Assembly (NCBI GenBank): GCA_025353765.1
Contig: JANXOD010000016.1
Location: 186,001-250,000, forward strand
DNA length: 64,000 nucleotides
Direction: 5' to 3'
Origin: Sphingobacteriales bacterium
GTDB lineage: Bacteria; Bacteroidota; Bacteroidia; Sphingobacteriales; Sphingobacteriaceae
Numbering within the stretch: the stretch's first letter is position 1; every line of letters begins with the position of its first letter. A program made the translations under genes and the position numbers. Shown one piece after another: positions 45,655 to 53,252 of the stretch. Below the pieces are notes generated by a model. The model was not told where the DNA came from. It ran no database searches and saw only the letters and a list, made by a program, of their open reading frames with translations.

Positions 45655-46436
45655 TCCAGCCCTTAGCGTATATACACCCGCAAGCTAAAATAGCTGATAA
45701 TGTTGTTATTGAGCCATTTGTTACCATTCATAAAGATGTTGTAATTGGCGAAGGAACTTGGATAGGATCAAGTGTGACCATTATGGATGGGGCTCGTATT
45801 GGTAAAAATTGCCGAATTTTTCCGGGCGCTGTTGTTTCTGCACCGCCACAGGATATGAAATATAAAGGCGAAGCTACTACCGTAACCGTTGGTGATAATA
45901 CGATCATCCGCGAATGCGTAACTTTAAATCGTGGTACTGCTTTAGATAAAAACACAACAACCATTGGTGCAAATTGCTTGTTAATGGCTTATGTGCATAT
46001 TGCACATGATTGTATAGTAGGCAATAATGTGATCATTGCTAATTCAGTACAGTTAGCAGGACATATTGAGGTTCAGGATTTTGCTTTTATTGGCGGCGCA
46101 TCGGCTGTTCATCAATTTGTTTCTATTGGAGCACATTCCATTATTTCTGGAGGATCATTAGTTCGTAAGGATGTACCACCATATACCAAAGCAGGGAGAG
46201 AGCCTTTATCTTATGTAGGTATAAACTCTGTTGGTTTACGAAGAAGGGGGTTTACTTCCGAACAGATTAATGAAATTCAGGATATATATCGAACCATATT
46301 CCTTAAAAAATTGAATATTAGTAAAGCTCTGGATATTATTGAAACAGAACGCCAGCCAACAGAAATCCGTGATGAAATTTTAGACTTTATCCGCAATTCA
46401 AACCGGGGTGTAATGAAAGGCTTTGGGAACGCCTGA
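45651..46436 (+). CDS. lpxA: Acyl-ACP--UDP-N-acetylglucosamine O-acyltransferase
   Basis: This 261-residue acyltransferase does the first step of lipid A synthesis. Hexapeptide repeats form a left-handed beta-helix. AYVHIAHDCIVGNN carries the catalytic His and the region RKDVPPYTKAGREPLSYVGIN is the family's conserved turn. A C-terminal helical domain follows (LRRRGFTSEQINEIQDIYR). Its ATG overlaps the stop of lpxC-fabZ (ATGA), showing translational coupling. Confidence 0.96.
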   Translation: MIQPLAYIHPQAKIADNVVIEPFVTIHKDVVIGEGTWIGSSVTIMDGARIGKNCRIFPGAVVSAPPQDMKYKGEATTVTVGDNTIIRECVTLNRGTALDKNTTTIGANCLLMAYVHIAHDCIVGNNVIIANSVQLAGHIEVQDFAFIGGASAVHQFVSIGAHSIISGGSLVRKDVPPYTKAGREPLSYVGINSVGLRRRGFTSEQINEIQDIYRTIFLKKLNISKALDIIETERQPTEIRDEILDFIRNSNRGVMKGFGNA

Positions 46437-46504
46437 TCTTTCCTTAAACTTTATGATTTCATAGAACTTATGAGGTTTAATTGGTTAGATCAAAAGACTG
46501 TATA

Positions 46505-47122
46505 ATGAAGATCATCCTTGAAAATATTGGTCGCCGCTTTAACCGCGAATGGATTTTTAAGGAGATTAATTACACATTTGAAACCGGCCAATCTTACGCT
46601 ATTCTGGGAGCAAATGGATCTGGCAAATCAACTTTGCTACAACTAATTTCTGGAAGTTTAACGCCATCAACAGGTGCAATATCTTATAATTTAAATGGTA
46701 AAACTATCGATATTGAAACGGTATTTCAACATTTAAGTATGGCAGCTCCTTATCTGGAACTTATCGAAGAGTTTACGTTACAGGAGATGATCGATTTTCA
46801 TTTTCAATTTAAAAGCTACCGCGAGGGATTAAATTCTCTATCTGTTATTGAGCTTTTAAACTTAGGCAATGCATCGCAAAAAGCATTAAAATATTTTTCT
46901 TCCGGAATGAAACAACGGGTAAAACTGGCTTTAGCTTTTTGTACAAATACGCCTGTACTTTTACTCGATGAACCTACCTCAAATCTCGATCAGCAGGGAA
47001 TAAACTGGTATTTCTCTCTCATTGAACAATTCTCAATTAGTAGACTCGTCCTTATATGTTCTAATCAGGAGCACGAGTATCAGTTTTGTAAGCACTATGT
47101 GGATGTAACATCTTATAAATAA
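46505..47122 (+). CDS. ABC transporter ATP-binding protein
   Basis: This is a 205-residue ATPase counted from the ATG at 46505 (MKIILENIGRRFNREWIF). The upstream frame start at 46481 adds eight residues not seen in such proteins. Walker A is AILGANGSGKSTLLQLISG, signature motif KYFSSGMKQRVKLALA and Walker B PVLLLDEPTSNLD. No membrane partner is encoded next to it, so the substrate is unknown. It sits between lpxA and efp. Confidence 0.88.
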   Translation: MKIILENIGRRFNREWIFKEINYTFETGQSYAILGANGSGKSTLLQLISGSLTPSTGAISYNLNGKTIDIETVFQHLSMAAPYLELIEEFTLQEMIDFHFQFKSYREGLNSLSVIELLNLGNASQKALKYFSSGMKQRVKLALAFCTNTPVLLLDEPTSNLDQQGINWYFSLIEQFSISRLVLICSNQEHEYQFCKHYVDVTSYK

Positions 47123-47172
47123 TCTATCTGTTTAAGTATTTATTTTAATGAAAATTAATAATAAACAATTTA

Positions 47173-47203
47173 TTGATTAATTGAAGTAAAGTCCCTATTT
47201 TTG
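47173..47203 (+). promoter_or_regulatory. Promoter of efp
   Basis: TATTTTTG (47196-47203) is a perfect TAnnTTTG -7 box, with TTG at 47173-47175 placed 20 bases upstream as a -33. The efp ATG follows 25 bases after the box. Confidence 0.65.
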
Positions 47204-47228
47204 CGGCTCGAAATACAAAGCGATTTTT

Positions 47229-47789
47229 ATGGCAAAAGCATCGGATATAAAGACTGGCAATATATTGCGTTTTAATGGTGAGCTTGTTACGGTAGAAGAA
47301 ATTATTCACCGCACACCAGGTAAAGGTGGTGCTTTTTATATTGGCAAAATGCGTAATATAAAAACCGGAAAGATTGTTGAAACTCGTTTCGGTACAGATG
47401 AACAAGTGGAAATATGCCGGGTAGAAACAAGTGATTATCAGTATTTGTACGAAGAAGGTGATTATTATATCGTAATGGATAATACTTCATTTGAACAATT
47501 TAGTATTGATAAATTGCTGTTTGGCACTGCTGCTAAATTCTTAAAAGAAGGAATGAATGTCATCGTATCTTTTGAAAGTGAAGAACCAATTATGGCTCAG
47601 GCTCCTTCTAATGTTGAATTAGTTATATCATACACAGAACCAGCGGTTAAAGGCGATACTTCAACCAATGCATTGAAAAGTGCCACGGTTGAAACTGGTG
47701 TAGAAATTAAAGTCCCGATGTTTGTAAACCAGGGTGATAAAGTGAGAGTGGATACACGCACCGGAGATTATATAGAACGAGTAAAATAA
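47229..47789 (+). CDS. efp: Elongation factor P
   Basis: This 186-residue EF-P relieves ribosome stalling at polyproline. The KOW-like N-domain (1-65) has the tip loop HRTPGKGGAFYIGKMRNI with Lys32 as the position normally modified. The two OB domains follow, ending FVNQGDKVRVDTRTGDYIERVK. It has its own promoter and a strong terminator downstream. The window also encodes a PPPPPPP tract in the surface protein at 53-58 kb. Confidence 0.96.
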   Translation: MAKASDIKTGNILRFNGELVTVEEIIHRTPGKGGAFYIGKMRNIKTGKIVETRFGTDEQVEICRVETSDYQYLYEEGDYYIVMDNTSFEQFSIDKLLFGTAAKFLKEGMNVIVSFESEEPIMAQAPSNVELVISYTEPAVKGDTSTNALKSATVETGVEIKVPMFVNQGDKVRVDTRTGDYIERVK

Positions 47790-47821
47790 GGTTTTAAAGA
47801 TTAGGTTTAGGTTGATTAAGG

Positions 47822-47852
47822 CGGTCTTTCCAATTAGGGAAGGCCGTTTTTT
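47822..47852 (+). terminator. Intrinsic terminator of efp
   Basis: CGGTCTTTCC and GGGAAGGCCG pair over ten positions, with two G-U wobbles, around an AATTA loop, and are followed by six T. It lies 33 bases after the efp stop. Confidence 0.85.
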
Positions 47853-47913
47853 GTTATCAAACTTCAATCTTTATAAACTACAATTTTACTACTTTAGCTA
47901 AAAATATATATTT

Positions 47914-48486
47914 GTGTATAAGGCAGATCTTCGAAAAACATATTTATTAAAGCGCAAGAACATATCCCGTTCTTTATACTGGAAATTGAACGAAAAACTT
48001 ATTGAGCAGATAAAGCAGATCAATTGGGATCAATATAAAATGGTACATGTTTTTATGCCTATTGCAAAGCATCATGAAATAGATACATTTTCCATTCTTG
48101 ATTATTTTAAAGAAGAGGAGCCCAATCTGCAGATTGTTATTCCGCGTACTAATCTCGAAGAAATGAGGATGATAAACATTCTTTTCGATCCTATTTATAC
48201 CATCTTAGGACGAAACAAATATGATATACCAGAACCCATTCATGGCCAGATTATTCCTTCATCACAAATTGATATTGTATTAGTGCCCTTATTAGCTTTT
48301 GATCAGAAAGGTAACAGGGTGGGTTATGGCAAAGGATTTTATGATCGTTTTTTATCACAGTGCCGACCAGATGTACATAAGATCGGCTTATCATTTTTTG
48401 ATCCTGTTGATGAAATTAGGGATGCAGATAAGTTTGATGTTCCTTTGGATGCCTGCGTAACTCCTGATAAGATTTGGGAATTTTGA
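47914..48486 (+). CDS. 5-formyltetrahydrofolate cyclo-ligase
   Basis: This 190-residue enzyme converts 5-formyl-THF to methenyl-THF using ATP. The family motifs VFMPIAKHHEIDTFSILDYF and the substrate/ATP segment VPLLAFDQKGNRVGYGKGFYDRFL are clear. The start is GTG at 47914. The gene is convergent with the formimidoylglutamase gene with no base between the two stop codons. Folate salvage next to histidine-degradation genes may be coincidental. Confidence 0.91.
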   Translation: MYKADLRKTYLLKRKNISRSLYWKLNEKLIEQIKQINWDQYKMVHVFMPIAKHHEIDTFSILDYFKEEEPNLQIVIPRTNLEEMRMINILFDPIYTILGRNKYDIPEPIHGQIIPSSQIDIVLVPLLAFDQKGNRVGYGKGFYDRFLSQCRPDVHKIGLSFFDPVDEIRDADKFDVPLDACVTPDKIWEF

Positions 48487-49497
48487 TTAGGCCTGTGCTT
48501 TTATAAAATCACTCACCAAGTATGCAATTAATTTCCCTATTGATGAGTCTTCCTTACCATTTTGCAAGTGAATTGCGCCTTCTGCTAAATGTAAATATTT
48601 TAAAGAATGTCCGGCAGTTTGCATAATCATCGCTCGTACCTGTTGAATAGAAAAACCAGTAGGTGATACAGCACTTGATAATACATTTGCCATACAATCC
48701 AGATCAACCTCTAAGCCACGGTTGCCTTTGGTAAATTGCAAAGCTTCCACCATATTATCTTCGGGCGATTGACTTAAGCGGATTAAATCATCATAAAACC
48801 GGAATAATATACGATCAGGAAATGCAGACATTTCATTAATCATAGCCTGTGAATTATAATTCTCATGTAAACCGATCACCGCATATTTTTCGAGCAGGTT
48901 TTCTGCAAAAGCATAGCTAAAACCATTGCCGCTATGTCTTCCGTCTTTTAACAACCGGAAATCAGCATGTGCATCCAAGTTGATGGTATTAATGGCTTGT
49001 TTATAAGCAGTTGAAAAAGCTTTTAAAATGGGATAAGAGTTATTATGGCCTCCACCGATAATAAGGGGAATTTTTCCTGCAGAAAAGATCGGAAATAAAA
49101 CATTAAAAACTTCCAAATCAATCGTTTCAACTATTGTTCGTAATGCTTTTAGTTCTTCAGGTTGTGCAGGATCGAGCTTATCAGCTTCGGCCATTTCTTC
49201 CAAAAAATCAAAACATCCCAATAAAATCAAATCGTTTGCTTTAAATTTAGAAGTATACTGGATATTTACCAGTTCTTTTAAGGCAGCTTCCCATGCAGTA
49301 TGAGTTCCGCCAGTACCAAAATTTGCCCGTACACCTATATCTTCGGGGACTCCGAGCAAAACAAATTTGCAGGGAGATTGAGCCAGTTCATCCAAAGAAT
49401 GAACAAACTTTAAGCATTCGCCCAGTTTAATTTCTCCTGTTCGTTTACGAATGATAGGGTCAATATCAGACTCAGTATAAAATTTAAATTTTGACAT
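48487..49497 (-). CDS. hutG: Formimidoylglutamase, arginase family
   Basis: This is a 336-residue Mn-dependent ureohydrolase-fold enzyme. GGGHNNSYPILKAF, NLDAHADFRLLKDGRHSGNGFSYA and VDLDCMANVLSSAVSP are the binuclear metal motifs of the arginase superfamily. With imidazolonepropionase immediately upstream (one-base overlap TAATG), it is best read as the enzyme that splits formiminoglutamate to glutamate and formamide in histidine degradation. Other arginase-family activities cannot be excluded from the sequence. Confidence 0.87.
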   Translation of the reverse strand: MSKFKFYTESDIDPIIRKRTGEIKLGECLKFVHSLDELAQSPCKFVLLGVPEDIGVRANFGTGGTHTAWEAALKELVNIQYTSKFKANDLILLGCFDFLEEMAEADKLDPAQPEELKALRTIVETIDLEVFNVLFPIFSAGKIPLIIGGGHNNSYPILKAFSTAYKQAINTINLDAHADFRLLKDGRHSGNGFSYAFAENLLEKYAVIGLHENYNSQAMINEMSAFPDRILFRFYDDLIRLSQSPEDNMVEALQFTKGNRGLEVDLDCMANVLSSAVSPTGFSIQQVRAMIMQTAGHSLKYLHLAEGAIHLQNGKEDSSIGKLIAYLVSDFIKAQA

Positions 49498-50747
49498 TAG
49501 TAAATTTTCCCGTTAATAATTACCTGATCAATTAAATCAGAACCAAAAGAGTATGGATAATACGCCAAAGAAGGAATGGGTTGGGTGATAAACAAGTTTG
49601 CTAGTTTTCCTTTGGTAATGCTTCCGCAAGTATCGGATAATTCCATAGCAGCAGCACCATTTATTGTTGCCGCATTTATGGCTTCTTCAGGTAACATTTT
49701 TTGGCGCATACAAGCCAAAGAAACTACCAGATTCATATTCCCCGAAGGTGTAGAACCGGGATTAAAATCAGATGCTAAAGCAATCGGAATGTCCGCATTA
49801 ATTAAGCTTCTTGCATCCGCAAAGGGAATTCCTAAAAAGAGAGAACATGATGGAAGCAATGTTGCAATAGTATTACTATTTTTTAATGTATCTGTTGCAG
49901 AACTGTTCATGATTTCTAGATGATCCACAGATAATGCTTGATATTTTACGCCAACCTCTACAGCACCCGTTGCCGAAAGTTGATTAGCGTGGATTTTGGG
50001 TTTTAAACCGTAATGAGCCCCGGCTTCAAGTATGCGTGAAGTTTCATCTACAGAGAAAAATCCCTGTTCGCAAAAAACATCTATATAATCTGCCAATCCT
50101 TCGTCTGCTATTTGCGGGATAAGCTTTTCAATAATTAGCTTAATGTATCCTTCATGATTGTTTTTAAATTCCGAAGGATAAGCATGAGCGCCTAAAAAAG
50201 TGGCTTTAACAGGAATAGGAAAATTTTCTTTTAGTTTTCGGATCACCCGAAGCATTTTTAATTCGCTTTCTAACGTTAATCCATAACCACTTTTTATCTC
50301 TATGGCTCCGGTTCCCAGGTGTATCACTTCATCCAGGCGTTTACTGGCACTTTCAAACAATTCCTCTTCTGTTTTTTTCTGAATTTTTTTGGCTGAGTTT
50401 AAAATTCCGCCGCCCGAAGCTGCAATTTCTTCATAGGTTTTACCCTTTATCTTCATCATAAATTCTTCCTCACGACTTGCGGCGAAAACCAGATGGGTAT
50501 GAGAATCGCACCAGCTTGGGAAAACAAACTTGCCTTGTGCCGAAAGTTGTGTGTTGTAAGTTGTAAGTTGAGATGGAATGGAGTTCATCTCGCCAAAATC
50601 CTTAATCTTTCCATCTTCCAGCAATAACCAGGCATCATTTAAAACAGGAAGATTAGACATGGCTTTACCACGCAAAACTTTTACTTCATTCGGATGAACG
50701 CCAACAAGCGATTTTATATGGGTAATCAGCAAAGAAGACATACTCAA
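49497..50747 (-). CDS. hutI: Imidazolonepropionase
   Basis: This 416-residue amidohydrolase opens imidazolonepropionate in histidine degradation. The metal motif is WCDSHTHLVFAASREEEF. Further family segments are AIEIKSGYGLTLESELKML, FLGAHAYPSEF, DVFCEQGFFS, KIHANQLSATGAVE and the Asp of ASDFNPGSTPSGN. It ends overlapping hutG by one base. A stretch read SQLTTYNTQLSAQ near residue 60 arises from a heptamer repeat at 50546-50573. HutH and HutU are not in the window. Confidence 0.93.
   Translation of the reverse strand: MSMSSLLITHIKSLVGVHPNEVKVLRGKAMSNLPVLNDAWLLLEDGKIKDFGEMNSIPSQLTTYNTQLSAQGKFVFPSWCDSHTHLVFAASREEEFMMKIKGKTYEEIAASGGGILNSAKKIQKKTEEELFESASKRLDEVIHLGTGAIEIKSGYGLTLESELKMLRVIRKLKENFPIPVKATFLGAHAYPSEFKNNHEGYIKLIIEKLIPQIADEGLADYIDVFCEQGFFSVDETSRILEAGAHYGLKPKIHANQLSATGAVEVGVKYQALSVDHLEIMNSSATDTLKNSNTIATLLPSCSLFLGIPFADARSLINADIPIALASDFNPGSTPSGNMNLVVSLACMRQKMLPEEAINAATINGAAAMELSDTCGSITKGKLANLFITQPIPSLAYYPYSFGSDLIDQVIINGKIY
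50546..50573 (-). repeat. Four-copy heptamer repeat within hutI
   Basis: On the plus strand the units are GTTGTGT, GTTGTAA, GTTGTAA and GTTGAGA. They encode a low-complexity loop (QLTTYNTQL) between the N-terminal strand and the start of the amidohydrolase barrel. Because seven is not a multiple of three, a change of one unit would shift the frame. Confidence 0.6.
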
Positions 50748-50794
50748 ATATACAGGATTGGATTTATTATGTTTTTATGCTGAGTGAATGGCAA

Positions 50795-51562
50795 TTAAAA
50801 AGCCAGTTCCAGCAATACCGGACAATGATCAGAATGTTTGGCTTCCGGTAAAATAGCAGCTCTTTTTAAATTATCGCGTAAGCCTTCAGTAACCATATTA
50901 TAATCAATTCGCCAGCCCAAATTTTTACCTCTTGCTCCCGACCGAAAACTCCACCAGGTATAATTGTGGGGTTCTTCGTTAAAATGGCGGAAGGAATCTA
51001 TAAAACCAGTATTTATAAAATTTTCCATCCACTCCCGCTCTGCAGGCAAAAAGCCAGATGAATTTGCATTTGATTTAGGATTATGAATATCAATCGGGCG
51101 ATGACAAATATTGTAATCACCAGAGATGATCAATTTTGGATGATCTAATTTAATCTTATCAGCGTATTCCTGGAAATGATCTAGAAACTTAAACTTAAAC
51201 CCCTGTCGTTCATCTCCACTTGATCCGGAAGGAAAATAAGTACTCATCACCGAAAAACCTTCAAAATCAGCACGTATTACACGCCCCTCACGATCATACT
51301 CTTCAATGCCACAACCATATTCAACATGTTTGGGAGTATGTTTTGTAAAAATGGCCGTGCCGCTATATCCTTTTTTCTCCGCCGGATTCCAGTAATGCTC
51401 ATAACCCATTTGTTCCAGCGACACCAGATCAACCAGCTGATCTGGTGTCGCTTTTATTTCCTGTAAACAAACCACATCAGCATCAACTGCCTGCAACCAT
51501 TCTAACCAATTTTTGCTTAAAGCAGAGCGGATGCCATTGACGTTATAAGTGATGATCTTCAT
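50795..51562 (-). CDS. xth: Exodeoxyribonuclease III
   Basis: This is a 255-residue AP endonuclease/exonuclease of the EEP superfamily. Active-site segments are TYNVNGIRSAL, VVCLQEIKATPDQL, LIISGDYNICHRPIDIHNP and the final KHSDHCPVLLEL. It repairs abasic sites. The gene overlaps the end of the cyclophilin gene by one base, so the two are probably one transcript, although their functions are unrelated. Confidence 0.94.
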   Translation of the reverse strand: MKIITYNVNGIRSALSKNWLEWLQAVDADVVCLQEIKATPDQLVDLVSLEQMGYEHYWNPAEKKGYSGTAIFTKHTPKHVEYGCGIEEYDREGRVIRADFEGFSVMSTYFPSGSSGDERQGFKFKFLDHFQEYADKIKLDHPKLIISGDYNICHRPIDIHNPKSNANSSGFLPAEREWMENFINTGFIDSFRHFNEEPHNYTWWSFRSGARGKNLGWRIDYNMVTEGLRDNLKRAAILPEAKHSDHCPVLLELAF

Positions 51563-52263
51563 TACAACATATTGTTTTTTAACCCTAACTCTTTTTCCAA
51601 TTTACGGGCTTCACTCTTTTTTAACACACTTATTTCCATTTTTACATCTTCAACCGGACGGTCTCCGGGAGCAGTTTGAACAGCGGTTATAGAATCAACC
51701 ATATCTAAGCCTTTCACAATTTCGCCGTAAACAGTATAATTTTGATCAAGAAAAGGGACTCCTCCAAGGGTTTTATAAACTTCCCGTTGATAGGCCGGGA
51801 TTTTACTTCCTTTTAAACGACCTGTTTCGATATTGTCAAGCTCTTCATCCGTATATTTTTTCCCCTGAACCAGATAGAATTGACTGGCGCTGGATGCTTT
51901 TTCCGGATTATTATCCCTGGCTGCGGCTAATGCTCCTTTTTTATGAAATAAGTTATCGCAAAACTCAGCATCCACCCGATAGCCTAAATCTCCTGCTCCT
52001 AATTGTTGTCCTGCTTTTGCAGTTTTAGAATCCGGATCACCACCCTGGATCATAAAATCTTTAATCACTCGGTGAAACAAAGTTCCATTATAAAAACCTT
52101 CATTAGCTAGTTTCAAAAAGTTATCACGATGCTTTGGGGTTTGGTTATAAAGCATGATAACGCATTCGCCTTTATCAGTTTTAACACGTACATAACTGTG
52201 TTTTGGCTTGGCAAATGCAGTAAAAGTTATTAGCAGTAATAAAAAACTTAAATATTGTTTCAT
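51562..52263 (-). CDS. Periplasmic cyclophilin-type peptidyl-prolyl isomerase
   Basis: This 233-residue cyclophilin has a signal peptide (MKQYLSFLLLLITFTAFA) and so acts in the periplasm. Core motifs are NFLKLANEGFYNGTLFHRVIKDFMIQGGDP, ASSASQFYLVQGKKYTDEEL and YTVYGEIVKGLDMVDSI. It accelerates prolyl isomerisation in exported proteins. The C-terminal helix LKKSEARKLEKEL is charged. Confidence 0.92.
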   Translation of the reverse strand: MKQYLSFLLLLITFTAFAKPKHSYVRVKTDKGECVIMLYNQTPKHRDNFLKLANEGFYNGTLFHRVIKDFMIQGGDPDSKTAKAGQQLGAGDLGYRVDAEFCDNLFHKKGALAAARDNNPEKASSASQFYLVQGKKYTDEELDNIETGRLKGSKIPAYQREVYKTLGGVPFLDQNYTVYGEIVKGLDMVDSITAVQTAPGDRPVEDVKMEISVLKKSEARKLEKELGLKNNML

Positions 52264-52343
52264 GTTTATTTTGTTTTAGGTAATCGAAAATACGGGAATT
52301 AATACGATTAGAAGAAATAAAAATATCTGGCAGAAAAGAGATT

Positions 52344-52682
52344 TTATAGTTTTTCGAAATAGGTTACCATTAAAGATTTCATTATCATTTCCTGCTCCAA
52401 CATGGTGTAAGGAGGAATGGGTTTCATTAACTTCCAATGCGGCCATCCATCCTGGTCGAGACCTTCTAATTCATAAAAGCCGAGTTCACTAAATAAACGA
52501 CAGTTGGCAATATGCATAAGTTCTTCTTTTTGACGTTTGCTAAATTTTTGTGGCCCCTTACCTAATTCCTGCACACCAATAAGGAAAAGCAACACTTTCA
52601 AATCCGGCTTTTCGTTATCAAAATCCAGTGCAATTCGTTCTTGCAAATCTTTCCATTTACTATTTATTTCAGCAGGTGTCAT
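52344..52682 (-). CDS. Conserved hypothetical protein
   Basis: This 112-residue, mostly helical cytoplasmic protein has no signal peptide or known motif. Notable parts are LKVLLFLIGVQELGKGPQKFSKRQKEELMHIANCR and a C-terminal EQEMIMKSLMVTYFEKL. The sequence looks natural (good codon use, ATG start) and reminds me of short conserved proteins in Sphingobacteriaceae. It precedes the cyclophilin gene on the same strand by 80 bases. I infer no function. Confidence 0.65.
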   Translation of the reverse strand: MTPAEINSKWKDLQERIALDFDNEKPDLKVLLFLIGVQELGKGPQKFSKRQKEELMHIANCRLFSELGFYELEGLDQDGWPHWKLMKPIPPYTMLEQEMIMKSLMVTYFEKL

Positions 52683-53252
52683 AAAGGCAAATATAAGGTT
52701 TGATTGTTTTAATTTGAAATACCCTCAATCAATTAAACACTCTTATAACAGTAAGTATGCTAATTGCGAACCCTCAACCAGCTACAGTAATTCATGGTAC
52801 TAAAGGATCCTTAAATCGTTTTGTGATAGCCAGGAAGAACAGTTGATTGCTGGTAACCTCCCAACTTGCAGCAATTTTGGAAAAGAGCCAAACGGCAAGA
52901 AGGTAAACTAACTTTAGTCAAAAGTGATAACAGCAAGACTGTAGAATTCCTCCCATCTCAAAAGGATAAATATATGGGATCTGTTTGAGGCCGTTTATCA
53001 AAACCCCGGAATCCAAGGATGCTTTAAGCACTTTTCACTACCTATTTTTGTAAAACTATTGTTACAGGAGAAATATTTTCTTCCTTTTAATACCCCCAAT
53101 GGAACTTTTTATTTAGCTAGTTAATTTTTATAATGTCCATTATGTATAAATACTTACTATTGAGGTATAAATACCTACTATCGAAGTATATTTTTCTAGT
53201 AGGCTAAATATTTTTATTTAAAGTTTTACTATTTATCACACAACATATTTTC
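52683..53252. other. 570-base gene-poor gap with possible decayed coding sequence
   Basis: No intact gene is seen. On the plus strand two frames read protein-like without a start. About 52870-52987 gives QFWKRAKRQEGKLTLVKSDN and on to YMGSV and TGA. About 52947-53122 gives IWDLFEAVYQNPGIQG and on to a TAG/TAA. These may be relics of a gene with a frameshift, but I cannot identify a family. The last 110 bases are very AT-rich and hold the tandem repeat at 53144-53185. Confidence 0.35.
53144..53185 (+). repeat. Tandem 21-bp repeat upstream of the surface-protein gene
   Basis: Two 21-base units, GTATAAATACTTACTATTGAG and GTATAAATACCTACTATCGAA, differ at four positions. A third, degenerate start GTATATTTTT follows at 53186. 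The repeat ends 67 bases before the ATG at 53253, so it could carry regulatory sites. Confidence 0.7.

Noticed and set aside
47914-50747. A combined folate-histidine degradation operon
   Set aside because: The cyclo-ligase gene is on the opposite strand and convergent with hutG, so there is no shared transcript; the functional link is weak.
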